Shown here in pieces: positions 33,638 to 42,596 of a stretch of 64,000 nt of DNA; within the stretch, counting starts at the first letter, position 1; every line of letters starts with the position of its first letter. Source of the stretch: Desulfofustis sp. PB-SRB1 (lineage in GTDB: Bacteria; Desulfobacterota; Desulfobulbia; Desulfobulbales; Desulfocapsaceae); contig JAEQMT010000023.1 in the NCBI GenBank assembly GCA_016722945.1, forward strand, positions 248,001-312,000, in the 5' to 3' direction. The notes below the pieces were generated by a model, which searched no databases, was not told the DNA's origin, and worked only from the letters and a program-made list of their open reading frames with translations. A program made the position numbers and the translations under genes.

Positions 33638-35593
33638 TCAGGCTAAGCGATCAATGGCAATAATTGATCCATGTTGCTCTTTGAGCGCAAGCAACTCCTT
33701 TTTTTGGCGTTCATACACCGCAAAGAGCGCTGGCGGGGTATCTTCCTCATTGCGATACGCCTCGGCCTGCAGGTCGAGGCGGGCAACGATGTTGTCTACA
33801 TAGAGAGCGAACTGCATGTCGTAGAGCGATTTCGGATACTCTTTGTCGATCTCGCCAAACAGCATCTGCAAATCTTCGTAGTGCGGCAGATAGCCGATGG
33901 GGGTGTCGATTGCGGTAACATCGCCATGGGCAAACCGCTCCAACCAGCCCAGCCAGACCTTGACATCGCGCTTTTCGCCTAGCAGCCCGGAACCGCTCCC
34001 GCCCCTGTTTGCATGAGTCAGGAAATAGTTGAGGCCGGCTATCACCGGGCGGTCACCATCACCAATCTTGCTCGAATTAAAAAAGGTGAACTGGGCCTCC
34101 ATGTAGTCGGCAAGGGCACCGGGGATAAAGGGAGCGTTTGCCCACGGCTGGCGGCGCACGCCGCTAACTCCCACCTCGGTGGCGGTGGCGGCCGAGACGA
34201 TGGAGGCGCCGATTACTACCCCGTCATCCATGCTTTTCGCGGCCCATATCGGCGGCATGGTGTCGGCATCGCGGCCGGAATAGGTGATAACCTTGACGGG
34301 CACCCCGGCTGGGTCTTCGGCGGCGGTGGTATTATGGTTGGCGATGGCCTCGGCGAGCAGGGTGCATCGTGAATTTTTGTGAGAGATGGGAACGGGGTTG
34401 CCATTCTCATCAGTTTTACCCTGGCGCCATTCACCCTGAAAATTCAGCCCTTTGGTTGGATGTTCTTCACCGTTGCCGGACCAGTGGGGAACGCCGTGTT
34501 CATCGATGAGCACATTTGACCAGATCACCTCGGTGCCGTCGCCGCGCAGACAATCCATCAGATGGGGGTCGCCCTCGCGGTTAACGTCCTCGACGATGCC
34601 GAAGATACCTTTCTCCGGGTTGATGGCCCGCACGGTGCCGTCGGGGGCGATCCAGATCTGGGCGAGATCGTCACCGATGAAATCAGTGCCTACCATGGCC
34701 GTGGTGGTCTTGCCGCAGCCCGACGGCGCCGCGCCCGCAAAAAACGTGGTGCGCCCACCCGGGCCGGTCAGGCCGGTGATGAACATATGCTCGGAGAGCT
34801 GCTCTTCTTTCTTGAAATAGGTGGCGTAATCCACGCAGAACCGATGGTTGCCCTTTTTCATCAGCAGGGTGTTGCCGGCATAGGTGCAATAGGTGGAAAA
34901 GGTGGTGAGCCAGCTCCGATCCATTAAGATACGGGCGTTGGGCACGTCCTCGGGCCGGTTTTTGCCCTCTGAGTGGACGTTGGTGAAATAGATGCCGACC
35001 CGTTCGACCTCTGCGTCAAACTGATCGTAACAGTTGCGGTAAAGAAGCTCGGCGGAGTGCATTACATAGGCCGACGAGGAAATCTCGATGGCCGGCACCG
35101 CCGCCTCCGCTCCTACCGGACCGCGGCTGTAAAAACCGATCATCATGGCCATCCCGTTCATGATGCCGTCCATGTAGGTACGCACATACTCGGTGGCATC
35201 GGTACGCATGACGTGTTTGGCCAGCGAGCTGATCTTCTCGCCCTCGTTGATGATGTAAAAGGTCTGATTCACCAGGCGGGCCTGATCCTGGGGCAGATCA
35301 AAGTGAATGGTGTGGCCCTCTTTGGCCAGTTTTTTTTCCTCGCCCTTGGTGAGCGCCAGCTCCTTGATCCACAGGATATCTTCGGCTGAGCCGGTATTGA
35401 CAAATACCGATGACGGCTTGCAGATGCGAATGGCGTTGGCGATCTTAACAAGCGCCTCGGAAGTGGTGATGGGGGCAAGCTTGGCCAGATTGTCCTGATC
35501 CAGATGCTCCTGAATCACCGCCTGGGCCTCGGTCAGCACTGTCACGCCGCCGACGGCGGCGAGAATATCGTCACCATTTTGCAGTTCCAGCAT
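33638..35593 (-). CDS. pckG: Phosphoenolpyruvate carboxykinase (GTP)
   Basis: A 651-residue enzyme that interconverts oxaloacetate plus GTP and PEP plus CO2. Seen: the phosphate-binding loop FFAGAAPSGCGKTTTAM with the GTP-type hyper-reactive cysteine (SGCGKTT), the metal-site region VGTDFIGDDLAQIW, the substrate-binding part GYYSRGPVG-like (GFYSRGPVG), and NHNTTAAEDPAGVPV. ATG 35593 is chosen because AGGAG lies 5 bases before it; an upstream ATG at 35641 lacks this site. It appears monocistronic. Confidence 0.95.
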   Translation of the reverse strand: MLELQNGDDILAAVGGVTVLTEAQAVIQEHLDQDNLAKLAPITTSEALVKIANAIRICKPSSVFVNTGSAEDILWIKELALTKGEEKKLAKEGHTIHFDLPQDQARLVNQTFYIINEGEKISSLAKHVMRTDATEYVRTYMDGIMNGMAMMIGFYSRGPVGAEAAVPAIEISSSAYVMHSAELLYRNCYDQFDAEVERVGIYFTNVHSEGKNRPEDVPNARILMDRSWLTTFSTYCTYAGNTLLMKKGNHRFCVDYATYFKKEEQLSEHMFITGLTGPGGRTTFFAGAAPSGCGKTTTAMVGTDFIGDDLAQIWIAPDGTVRAINPEKGIFGIVEDVNREGDPHLMDCLRGDGTEVIWSNVLIDEHGVPHWSGNGEEHPTKGLNFQGEWRQGKTDENGNPVPISHKNSRCTLLAEAIANHNTTAAEDPAGVPVKVITYSGRDADTMPPIWAAKSMDDGVVIGASIVSAATATEVGVSGVRRQPWANAPFIPGALADYMEAQFTFFNSSKIGDGDRPVIAGLNYFLTHANRGGSGSGLLGEKRDVKVWLGWLERFAHGDVTAIDTPIGYLPHYEDLQMLFGEIDKEYPKSLYDMQFALYVDNIVARLDLQAEAYRNEEDTPPALFAVYERQKKELLALKEQHGSIIAIDRLA

Positions 35594-35793
35594 GGCTTCT
35601 CCTGTTTGGTATTTAAGAAAGTCGGGGCAAAGATATCGCAACAGGCTAGATTTTAAAAAACAATTCTTATCACAACCATATGTTTAGTCAATAATCAGAT
35701 ACAAAATCGACTACGCCGTGTAAAAAATGGTATCATTGAAAGGTTAATTAATGTACATAAGATAACATTCGATATTGCTAGGAAAATTTATCA
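35594..35793. other. AT-rich intergenic region upstream of pckG
   Basis: Markedly AT-rich compared with its neighbours. It should hold the pckG promoter on the minus strand. It ends at the left terminus of the IS1380-family element. No coding sequence resembling the missing half of the protease on the other side of the element was found here. Confidence 0.45.
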
Positions 35794-37457
35794 CCTAAAT
35801 CCTGCAATCCTTGATCGGGAGCAGAAGCCTGACAACTAAAACTTGTTTACTCCCTCCCTCCCGCCTTTCCCTATCTCACAAATAGCCCTTATATGGCTAC
35901 CACAAGCTGGTGGAGCGCTCAATAAATCAATTTTACGGGCAATCTACCATATACAGGGCGTACCTGCCCCTTTGTCAGTATCTTACAGCTCTGTGGGAAC
36001 AGACGAGATTCAGTGTAATCCAACATCAACCCAGGCATCCCATTGGGCTGGGAACAAATGATGGGAAGGGGTGAGCAGCGTAAATTGCCTGGAGCCTGTC
36101 AGGAGCTTGCCGGCTACTCTGACAAGCATCGTCCGAATCGTCGCCGGCTCCCAGCGGCGCAGCTCTCTGTTACCGCTACACAGTGCCATCCAACGAATGG
36201 TATTGTAGGCCATTACGGCACACTGGAACAGAGCGCTGCTTCCCCAGAAATCATCCATCTTCAGGTGGGCCAGACTCATCTGATTTTTGGCCTCATCTAT
36301 CCACGTCTCACACGTCGCCCGCCGACCATACTGGGTATGTGCCCGCCGGCAGCTCATATCTTCACTTGTCACATAACAGAAAAAGTCATACTCCTTGATC
36401 TCAAACAGGCTTTTGCAGGGGGATTTCCGCGCGCATGTCCGCTCCCGCCGCACCGCAACAAAACGACGCGAGACAGACCACGTGGAGCAGCGATGCCAAA
36501 AGCTGCACTGTTCCCACCCGGGGGTGTCCAGAACCGGCTCCCAGCTCTGGGCATAGAGAAGCTCATTGAGTCCTTTCAGCTTTACTTTGACCAGGTAGCC
36601 GTGCCCATACTGATCAAGCAGATCGAACAGGGCGCCGTTGAAAAAACCGCTGTCTCCACGAAACAGAATCGTCTGCGTGTTCGGCAGGTGAGCAAGTAAT
36701 TGTTTGGTAAATTCAACCACCCCATTGCCGGTATACGCATCACCGCTTCTCAGCCATCCCTGTAAAATCTCCTTTGTCTCGGCACAAAAAGCAAGCAGTG
36801 GATGATACGATGCTTTTCCTCTGCGAAACGGATTGTAGCCTTTTTTCACCCCTTGTTGGGTGCCATAGGCGGTTTTTTCCGTTGAATCGACATCAATGAC
36901 GCGGCACGGCCGCATGGCAATTGTGGAGGTGCCGTTTCTCAATGCTTTTCTCCAGAATCTCCCCCGCAGTCGATGATTCAACACTTCCAACTGATAGACC
37001 TGGCGCTCCGCAAATGTTCGGAAGATACGTCCTAACGTGGTTGGATCAGGAATTGACACCCACCCCGCCACTTTTCTGAGGATACCATCCGCCCATAAAG
37101 TGACCACACCGCTTACTGATCGGGCTCCTCCGATCGTACCGATAATGGTGAGAAACAGTGCATCAACGCAGTCATAGAGGGCATTGTTGCCGCGCTCATG
37201 CTCAATCGTGTCTTTGATGAGGGAAACGGCACCGTTGTGACGCAGGAATTTGACTACGGGAAGAAGCCCTGCCTGACTGGTGAGACCCTTAGCGGTGTTG
37301 GTCATGGTGACTTTTTTTGATGACACTCGGGCACTACGCCTGCTATTGTTTGCTTTCATGAAAAAGGTGATTCCTCCAGGTTGTTTTCGTCATGGTTAAC
37401 TTCCTAAGGATATTACCTTTTTCATGTTTCTATGGCTACCTTTTTGCAATATTTAGG
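35794..37457 (-). mobile_element. IS1380-family insertion sequence
   Basis: A 1664-bp element defined by imperfect 14-bp terminal inverted repeats: CCTAAATCCTGCAA at 35794-35807 and, on the opposite strand, CCTAAATATTGCAA at 37457-37444. The length and the CC ends fit the IS1380 family (about 1.66 kb). It carries one transposase gene on the minus strand. No exact 4-bp target duplication is visible (ATCA on the left, TAAT on the right), which suggests that a rearrangement followed insertion. Confidence 0.82.
36010..37359 (-). CDS. IS1380-family transposase
   Basis: A 449-residue DDE transposase that appears intact. Recognisable blocks: DVDSTEKTAYGTQQGVKKGYNPF (first catalytic Asp region), TILFRGDSGFFNGALFDLLDQYG (second Asp region) and RRATCETWIDEAKNQMSLAHL (C-terminal Glu region). 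IGTIGGARSVSG, the N-terminal family block, is also present. It fills most of the element bounded by the repeats at 35794 and 37457. Confidence 0.92.
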   Translation of the reverse strand: MKANNSRRSARVSSKKVTMTNTAKGLTSQAGLLPVVKFLRHNGAVSLIKDTIEHERGNNALYDCVDALFLTIIGTIGGARSVSGVVTLWADGILRKVAGWVSIPDPTTLGRIFRTFAERQVYQLEVLNHRLRGRFWRKALRNGTSTIAMRPCRVIDVDSTEKTAYGTQQGVKKGYNPFRRGKASYHPLLAFCAETKEILQGWLRSGDAYTGNGVVEFTKQLLAHLPNTQTILFRGDSGFFNGALFDLLDQYGHGYLVKVKLKGLNELLYAQSWEPVLDTPGWEQCSFWHRCSTWSVSRRFVAVRRERTCARKSPCKSLFEIKEYDFFCYVTSEDMSCRRAHTQYGRRATCETWIDEAKNQMSLAHLKMDDFWGSSALFQCAVMAYNTIRWMALCSGNRELRRWEPATIRTMLVRVAGKLLTGSRQFTLLTPSHHLFPAQWDAWVDVGLH

Positions 37458-37484
37458 TAATATTAAACGGTTGTGGTAAAATAG

Positions 37485-38078
37485 ACTTTTTACGACTTCA
37501 TCACCTGCAACGGAGCAACGAGAAATCCAAATTATAACAGAGTCACCGGCGGCGCCGCATTGCTGTGGACGGGCGGCATGACGAGTTCTCCGGGAGGCAA
37601 CAATATGGACACCTCATTTTTCAGACTGAACGGGACGCTTTCCGGAGGGGTCTATTTTGCCGGCTGGACCACGGCAATTCCAATTGGAAACAGAACCGGC
37701 GTGCACCATCCCAGCGGTGACTGGAAAAAGATATCCTTTGGCACCGTGGGCGCTTCTCGCGGTGATTGCTGGTGGACGGGTGAAACGTCTTTTGAATGCC
37801 AGGAGTCGGCATCTGGAAATTTTATTTTAACAGGATGGAACGACGGTGGCACCGAGGGGGGCAGTAGCGGTTCCGGCATATTTGAGAACAACGATCAACT
37901 GGCGGGCGACTTGACCGGCGGTGGCGGTGGTGATTGCGCCGATTCTTTCAGCTTTTATTCACTATTCAAAGCTGCCTATCAGACCGGCAATCTCGGCAGG
38001 TGGTTAAATGCAGAGCCTGAGCCGGTCCTGACGCCGATTTACCAGCTCCTGCTGAATAATGAACCCAGTGAACCGTAA
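37485..38078 (+). pseudogene. Secreted trypsin-like serine protease, N-terminal half lost
   Basis: The open frame begins only after a stop at 37482 and encodes NPNYNRVTGGAALLWTGG, then TGVHHPSGDWKKISFG and EGGSSGSGIFENN, followed by LAGDLTGGGGGDC. The GGSSGSG block holds the catalytic serine of trypsin/lysyl-endopeptidase-type enzymes, and GVHHPSGD is typical of this group. The part that should carry the catalytic His and Asp and the signal peptide is missing. The right end of the IS1380 element lies only 28 bases upstream, so the insertion and a linked deletion probably removed it. The conventional start at 37560 would not give a working enzyme. Confidence 0.8.
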
Positions 38079-38170
38079 TCCTTGGACGAATAATCAAACA
38101 ATCGTTGCAAGCTGGTTGTTGCGTCTGCACTTACAGCCAGAACGGAAAACATTTCCCAGAAGAGACCAAA

Positions 38171-38195
38171 GCCGGTAATGGGTGTCATTACCGGC
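38171..38195 (-). terminator. Hairpin downstream of tRNA-Leu
   Basis: A 10-bp perfect stem GCCGGTAATG/CATTACCGGC with a 5-nt loop, 10 bases past the 3' end of tRNA-Leu on the minus strand and followed there by TTTGG. A plausible but weak intrinsic terminator. Confidence 0.55.
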
Positions 38196-38204
38196 TTCTG
38201 AATT

Positions 38205-38291
38205 TGGTGCCGAAGAGAAGACTCGAACTTCCACGGGGAAACCCCCACTAGACCCTGAACCTAGCGCGTCTACCAATTCCGCCACTTCGGC
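38205..38291 (-). tRNA. tRNA-Leu (CAG)
   Basis: On the minus strand, 87 nt with an encoded CCA. The acceptor pair is GCCGAAG/CTTCGGC, the anticodon loop TTCAGGG gives CAG (Leu), and a long variable arm (TGGGGGTTTCCCCG region) marks it as class II. Confidence 0.96.
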
Positions 38292-38305
38292 ATTATCGTT
38301 GCCGA

Positions 38306-38333
38306 GTATTATTTTTGGACTCTAGTTTGTCAA
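38306..38333 (-). promoter_or_regulatory. Promoter of tRNA-Leu
   Basis: On the minus strand, TTGACA (38333-38328), a 16-nt spacer and TAATAC (38311-38306), ending 14 bases before the tRNA. Strong sigma-70-like match. Confidence 0.72.
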
Positions 38334-38374
38334 GTACTTATTGATGCGTCCATCACGCGGCGTGCGGGGTAGGC

Positions 38375-39313
38375 ATGAATATTTATCAGGACCTGTCGGA
38401 AATCGACCGGCCGTTTGCGCGGGCCTGCGTCACCATCGGCAACTTTGACGGGGTGCACCTGGGGCACCGCCAACTCTTTACCGAGGTGGTGAAACGCGCC
38501 CGTTCTCGCGGCGGGCCTAGCGTGGTGGTCACCTTTGATCCGCATCCGTTGAGGATATTGAAACCCGACGCCATCAAACTGATCTCCACCATCGACCAGA
38601 AAATCGAGCAGATTGAAGCCGCCGGTATCGATGTGCTGATCATTATACCGTTTAGCAAAGATTTTGCCGCCACCAGTGCCGAACGCTTTGTCAATGAGAT
38701 TCTGCTGGTGACCATCGGTATGGCTGAGCTGGTGGTGGGCTATGACTATGCCTTTGGCAAGGGACGCGGCGGCGACACACATTTTCTCAGACAGCAGGGG
38801 CGGCTGCACGGCTTTCCGGTAACCGTGATCGAGCCCTTTTATGTGGATGGCATGCTGGTGAGTTCCACCAGGATCCGGGAACTGGTGGCCCAGGGAAGAA
38901 TGGGTGATGCCGCCACCCTGCTGGGCAGACCTTACCAGATTCGAGGTGTCGTTCAGCAGGGCAAGAAACGAGGTGGTCAGGTCATCGGCTTTCCCACCGC
39001 TAATCTTGCCGTCAACGAAGAGGATCTGGTGCCCAAAATCGGGGTATACGTCACCGAGGTGCTTTTTGACGGCACTCGTTTCGGAGGCGTGCTCAATATC
39101 GGCTACAATCCTACCTTTGCCGAGAACAAACTGGTGGCCGAGACCCATATCTTCGATTTTGACAAAGAGATATACGGCAGGCCGATCAGGATTAACCTGC
39201 TGCAGTATCTGCGACCGGAACAAAAATATGAGTCCATTGGCGCCTTGACCCGCCAGATCCAGCGCGATGCAAACCAGGCCAGGGAGATTCTCGCTCAGCG
39301 TAAAAAGACATGA
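38375..39313 (+). CDS. ribF: Bifunctional riboflavin kinase / FAD synthetase
   Basis: A 312-residue enzyme that makes FMN from riboflavin and FAD from FMN. The N-terminal adenylyltransferase part has VTIGNFDGVHLGHRQL (HxGH-like nucleotidyl transfer motif), FDPHPLRIL and VVGYDYAFGKGRGGD, with the SSTRIRELVAQGRM signature. The C-terminal kinase part has GQVIGFPTANLAV and GVLNIGYNPTF, with the catalytic region ETHIFDFDKEIYG. The product is needed by AprA, QmoA/B and the formate dehydrogenase diaphorase. It is separated from the other rib genes here by a TPR/HEAT/TPR trio. Confidence 0.95.
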   Translation: MNIYQDLSEIDRPFARACVTIGNFDGVHLGHRQLFTEVVKRARSRGGPSVVVTFDPHPLRILKPDAIKLISTIDQKIEQIEAAGIDVLIIIPFSKDFAATSAERFVNEILLVTIGMAELVVGYDYAFGKGRGGDTHFLRQQGRLHGFPVTVIEPFYVDGMLVSSTRIRELVAQGRMGDAATLLGRPYQIRGVVQQGKKRGGQVIGFPTANLAVNEEDLVPKIGVYVTEVLFDGTRFGGVLNIGYNPTFAENKLVAETHIFDFDKEIYGRPIRINLLQYLRPEQKYESIGALTRQIQRDANQAREILAQRKKT

Positions 39314-39518
39314 ACCTCGTTTCTCCATTTCTTGACCTGTGAACGAACCATTCTGTCACCGCCTGCATGCCCTCTGATCTTATTAAGTTTTTCCAACCCT
39401 GCCGCCCTTGAAACTCGCATGCCGGTGGCTATTATTCTGAGAACATGGATATTTAGGGTCTATCTCAAGACGAATTAAAGCGATAATATAAGACGAAAAA
39501 AATATCGGAGTGTAACCT
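39314..39518. other. Intergenic region
   Basis: About 200 bases between ribF and the TPR gene. A ribosome site GGAG (39507) precedes the TPR start. No terminator or clear promoter was recognised. Confidence 0.35.
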
Positions 39519-40148
39519 ATGACCGATCAAGCAATAGAGGATCTTCCGGCGGTAATTGCCGAACTGGAAGAAAAGTGCCAGGAGTTTCCAAGCAACGTTA
39601 TGGCCCGCCATCACCTGGGGCTGGTGTATCTCAAGGCAGGACGAACCCAGGATGCCATTGAGTCTCTTGAAAAGGCCATCGCCCTCGACCCCCAATCGGT
39701 GGAAAGCCTCATCAACCTCGGCGCCATCCATTTCGGTCAGGGTGATCTGGACAAGGCTGCTGAACTCAACGAAAAGGCGGTGGCCATCAGCTCGCGGGCG
39801 GCCCAGGCATATACAAATTTGGGATTGATCGCCCAACAGCGAAACGATCTGGACAAGGCGCTGGGCTACTACCAGGCGGCGGTCGACGTGGATGCGTCAC
39901 TGGCCACGGCCTGGATCAACATGACCTCGGTGTTGACCATGCAGGGTGAGGACGCTCGCGCCCTGGAGGCGGCCCGCAAAGGTCTGGAACTGGATGGAGA
40001 CTCGGCGGTGGCACACAATAATCTGGCCGTGGCACTCTACTTCAGCGGTCAATTTCAGGAGGCCAAGCGCTACCTGGATAACGCCCGCAATCTGGGATAT
40101 CCGGTGGAGCCGCGGTTTGTCGAAAGTCTGGAAGAAAAACTTAGCTGA
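39519..40148 (+). CDS. TPR-repeat protein (209 aa)
   Basis: Made almost entirely of tetratricopeptide repeats, five or so consecutive 34-residue units: MARHHLGLVYLKAGRTQDAIES, SLINLGAIHFGQGDLDKAAEL, AYTNLGLIAQQRNDLDKALGY, AWINMTSVLTMQGEDARALEA and AHNNLAVALYFSGQFQEAKRY. There is no signal peptide, so a cytoplasmic scaffold is likely. It is followed after 11 bases by a zinc-ribbon/HEAT protein and then another TPR protein. The three look like one operon. The partner is unknown. Confidence 0.85.
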   Translation: MTDQAIEDLPAVIAELEEKCQEFPSNVMARHHLGLVYLKAGRTQDAIESLEKAIALDPQSVESLINLGAIHFGQGDLDKAAELNEKAVAISSRAAQAYTNLGLIAQQRNDLDKALGYYQAAVDVDASLATAWINMTSVLTMQGEDARALEAARKGLELDGDSAVAHNNLAVALYFSGQFQEAKRYLDNARNLGYPVEPRFVESLEEKLS

Positions 40149-40159
40149 CACCACCTCAC

Positions 40160-41281
40160 ATGCAGCGAAAAACAGCGGGAAAACCGCCGTGGTGCCCGTT
40201 CTGCGGACAGAATGTGGAACCGCCGGCAGATAATCCCGAGCGTAAATTAACCGAATTTCCTTCCGGTTCATGTGAGTGTGGCGCGGTATACAGCTGTGAT
40301 GCCACCGGTCATAATGTCGGTGCGGCCCTGGTGGAAACCCTGCTCAGGGCCTGCAACGACAACGCCGAGCTGGCCTGGGAGCTGCTGCCCGAAGATGATT
40401 ATCTTACCGGCCGCATAGAAAAATATGATGAGCAGACCCATCAGGTTATCGAGACGGGCAACATCAACGGCCGTGCGGTGCGTGGCGTTCTCTATTTTGT
40501 TCGGTTGCATACCGAGATGTCGGAGCTGGTTGCCCGACTGGCAAACAATGAACAGCCGAAAAAGCTGAGTTCGCCCACTGATATATATCGCAAAACATCG
40601 TCGCCCGTCTCGACCCCTGAACCGGGCACGCCGCGTCGCCGGGCGGACAAGAAGGTTGTTAAAAATCTTATTGCGGATGGTGATGTCGACACTTTGGCGG
40701 CACTCTGCCTCGATGATCGCAAGACCCTGCGGCTGGCTCAGCGGCTTCTCTACGATCCTGATGAGTCAAGCAGGTGGCGGGTTTCCTGGCTGCTTGGCCA
40801 GGTATGCGCCAGGGTTGCCGAACGTGATCCGGGCCAGGTTTCAGAATTGCTTCACCGGCTTTTTGAGGCGAGTCATGATTCAGCGGCGACGCCCTGGGGA
40901 ATGGTTGAGACAATTGGTGCGGTGATTGCCGCGCGGCCTGATATTTTTGGTGCATTCGCTCAGCATCTGGTGGGCTTCATGGGGGCCGAATCTACCCGTA
41001 TTCAGACAATCTGGGCCCTTGCCGAGATTGCCGGGGTGCGGTCCGAACTGGTGCGCTCATTACCGTTTTATGCGACGTTTGCGTTTCTTGGTGATCCCGA
41101 TCCACAGGTTCGCGGGCACACGGCCCGGCTGCTTGGCCGGCTTACGGCGCGTGAGGCGAGTATGCAACTTATGGGGCTGCATAATGATGATGCACCATTT
41201 ACCCTCTACGTTGAAGGTGCACCGACTGCAACCTCGGTATCGGAGCAGGCACGCATGGCGATGCAATTATTAACCACCTGA
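40160..41281 (+). CDS. Zinc-ribbon plus HEAT-like repeat protein (373 aa)
   Basis: The N-terminus has a split zinc site, CPFCG (about 12-16) and CECG (about 39-42). The C-terminal half is a helical array: LAQRLLYDPDESSRWRVSWLLGQV, GMVETIGAVIAARPD, RIQTIWALAEIAGVRSELVRSLPFY and GDPDPQVRGHTARLLGRLTA, which resemble HEAT/PBS-lyase repeats. In between lies a linker rich in Ser/Thr/Pro (about 140-170). No catalytic site is recognised. HEAT and TPR proteins usually act as binding platforms, so with the flanking TPR genes this suggests a protein-assembly role. Confidence 0.75.
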   Translation: MQRKTAGKPPWCPFCGQNVEPPADNPERKLTEFPSGSCECGAVYSCDATGHNVGAALVETLLRACNDNAELAWELLPEDDYLTGRIEKYDEQTHQVIETGNINGRAVRGVLYFVRLHTEMSELVARLANNEQPKKLSSPTDIYRKTSSPVSTPEPGTPRRRADKKVVKNLIADGDVDTLAALCLDDRKTLRLAQRLLYDPDESSRWRVSWLLGQVCARVAERDPGQVSELLHRLFEASHDSAATPWGMVETIGAVIAARPDIFGAFAQHLVGFMGAESTRIQTIWALAEIAGVRSELVRSLPFYATFAFLGDPDPQVRGHTARLLGRLTAREASMQLMGLHNDDAPFTLYVEGAPTATSVSEQARMAMQLLTT

Positions 41282-41294
41282 ATACAGGGAGCAT

Positions 41295-41903
41295 ATGAGT
41301 AACAATCTTCAAGACCTCTCGTCGATAACAAAAGCTCAGCCGGATGACGGTCAGCCGGCGCCCTTGAGCGAGGCCCAGCAGGATTATGAGAGCGGACGCG
41401 GGTATCTGGAGCGGGGTGAAACCGCTCTCGCTGCGGTTTCACTGCATAACGCCCTGCACGGCTTTGAGCAGGAAAATAACAGGGAAGGAATGGCCAACGC
41501 CGCTAACCGGCTGGGGCAGGTCTGTCTGCGGCGTGAAGAATGGGAAAAAGCCATCGCTCATTTCAAACGGGCCTGGTCCATCTGCGAGGAGCTGAACGAT
41601 CCGGTAAGCCTGATCGCCCTGACTAAACAGCTTGTTGCGGCACACCGGGGACAGAAACAATATCGGGTTGCCCTTGATCTCTGCCTGGATCTGCTCGACA
41701 ATTATCAGCGCAACAATAACCCGCGTGGTTCAGTGGAAGTGCTGGAGACGATGTCGGCGATCTACCTTGAGTCGGGCCAGCGGGAGCGGGCTGCCGATGC
41801 ACTGAGGACTGCCGCTTCCATTCATGCCAATTTCAAGCATCAGACCAGCGCTGAAGCGTTGCGCGGCAAGGCTGATGCCCTGGTTGCCGGTACCGCTTCC
41901 TGA
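41295..41903 (+). CDS. TPR-like repeat protein (202 aa)
   Basis: After an unordered N-terminal stretch (about 1-28) the protein has four or five TPR-type helix pairs: GYLERGETALAAVSLHNALHGF, MANAANRLGQVCLRREEWEKAI, SLIALTKQLVAAHRGQKQYRVAL and VLETMSAIYLESGQRERAADAL. GGGAG directly before the ATG gives a good ribosome site. It ends 7 bases before ribE and is therefore probably co-transcribed with the riboflavin genes. Confidence 0.82.
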   Translation: MSNNLQDLSSITKAQPDDGQPAPLSEAQQDYESGRGYLERGETALAAVSLHNALHGFEQENNREGMANAANRLGQVCLRREEWEKAIAHFKRAWSICEELNDPVSLIALTKQLVAAHRGQKQYRVALDLCLDLLDNYQRNNNPRGSVEVLETMSAIYLESGQRERAADALRTAASIHANFKHQTSAEALRGKADALVAGTAS

Positions 41904-41910
41904 ACAAACC

Positions 41911-42564
41911 ATGTTTACCGGACTGGTGCAGGGATCAGGCCGTGTGCTCAGGCGGCTTTCGGCTGGCAATGGCGTCGTTTTTGAAATCGGCTCCGATGTC
42001 GCCATAGAGCAGCCGGTGGAGGGCGAGTCCATCGCCATTAACGGCGTGTGTCTCACCGCCTACGAGATTGGCACTACAACATTTCGGGTGGACGTCTCCC
42101 CTGAGACCTTGTCACGTTCCACCCTGAACGGGTTGCAGGTGGGTGGGCGGGTAAATGTTGAACGGGCGCTGCGACTGTCCGACCGCCTTGGCGGGCACCT
42201 GGTGTCGGGCCATGTTGATGGGCTTGGCGTTCTTGGCAAAACGGTGCGTCAGGGGGATTTTGTCGTCCTTAATTTTAATGTGCCCGTGGAACTTGACCGC
42301 TATATCGTTGAAAAAGGCTCCATTGCCGTGGACGGCATCAGTTTGACGGTTAATGATTGCGGCCCCGGCCATTTTTCGGTATCAATCATCCCGCAGACAT
42401 GGCAGTCCACCACCCTGGCGGAGTTGCGGGTCAGCGACCAGGTCAATATAGAGGTCGACGTCATTGGTAAATATATCGAGAAACTGCTTGGCCACAAGGC
42501 CGATACACCGGGCGCAAGCCGTGGGGTGGATCGGGAATTGCTGGCAAAAAGCGGCTACCTGTAA
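41911..42564 (+). CDS. ribE: Riboflavin synthase (alpha subunit)
   Basis: A 217-residue enzyme that dismutates two 6,7-dimethyl-8-ribityllumazine molecules into riboflavin and its pyrimidine precursor. The family start [13 protein letters not shown] fixes the ATG at 41911. Two lumazine-binding repeats are visible: [14 protein letters not shown] ... [15 protein letters not shown], and [46 protein letters not shown] is also characteristic. It starts 7 bases after the TPR gene. Confidence 0.96.
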   Translation: MFTGLVQGSGRVLRRLSAGNGVVFEIGSDVAIEQPVEGESIAINGVCLTAYEIGTTTFRVDVSPETLSRSTLNGLQVGGRVNVERALRLSDRLGGHLVSGHVDGLGVLGKTVRQGDFVVLNFNVPVELDRYIVEKGSIAVDGISLTVNDCGPGHFSVSIIPQTWQSTTLAELRVSDQVNIEVDVIGKYIEKLLGHKADTPGASRGVDRELLAKSGYL

Positions 42565-42596
42565 ATAACCGACAAACCCATATCATAAAAACAGCT

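Noticed and set aside
36043-36699. 218-residue open frame opposite the IS1380 transposase
   Set aside because: Antisense shadow of the transposase gene, which has all family motifs on the minus strand.
38330-39328. 332-residue open frame on the minus strand opposite ribF
   Set aside because: It is the antisense shadow of ribF, whose motifs are clear; the minus frame has no recognisable domain and overlaps the tRNA-Leu promoter.
41824-42100. Upstream in-frame ATG at 41824 as the ribE start
   Set aside because: It would overlap the TPR gene by 80 bases and precede the invariant family start MFTGLV at 41911.
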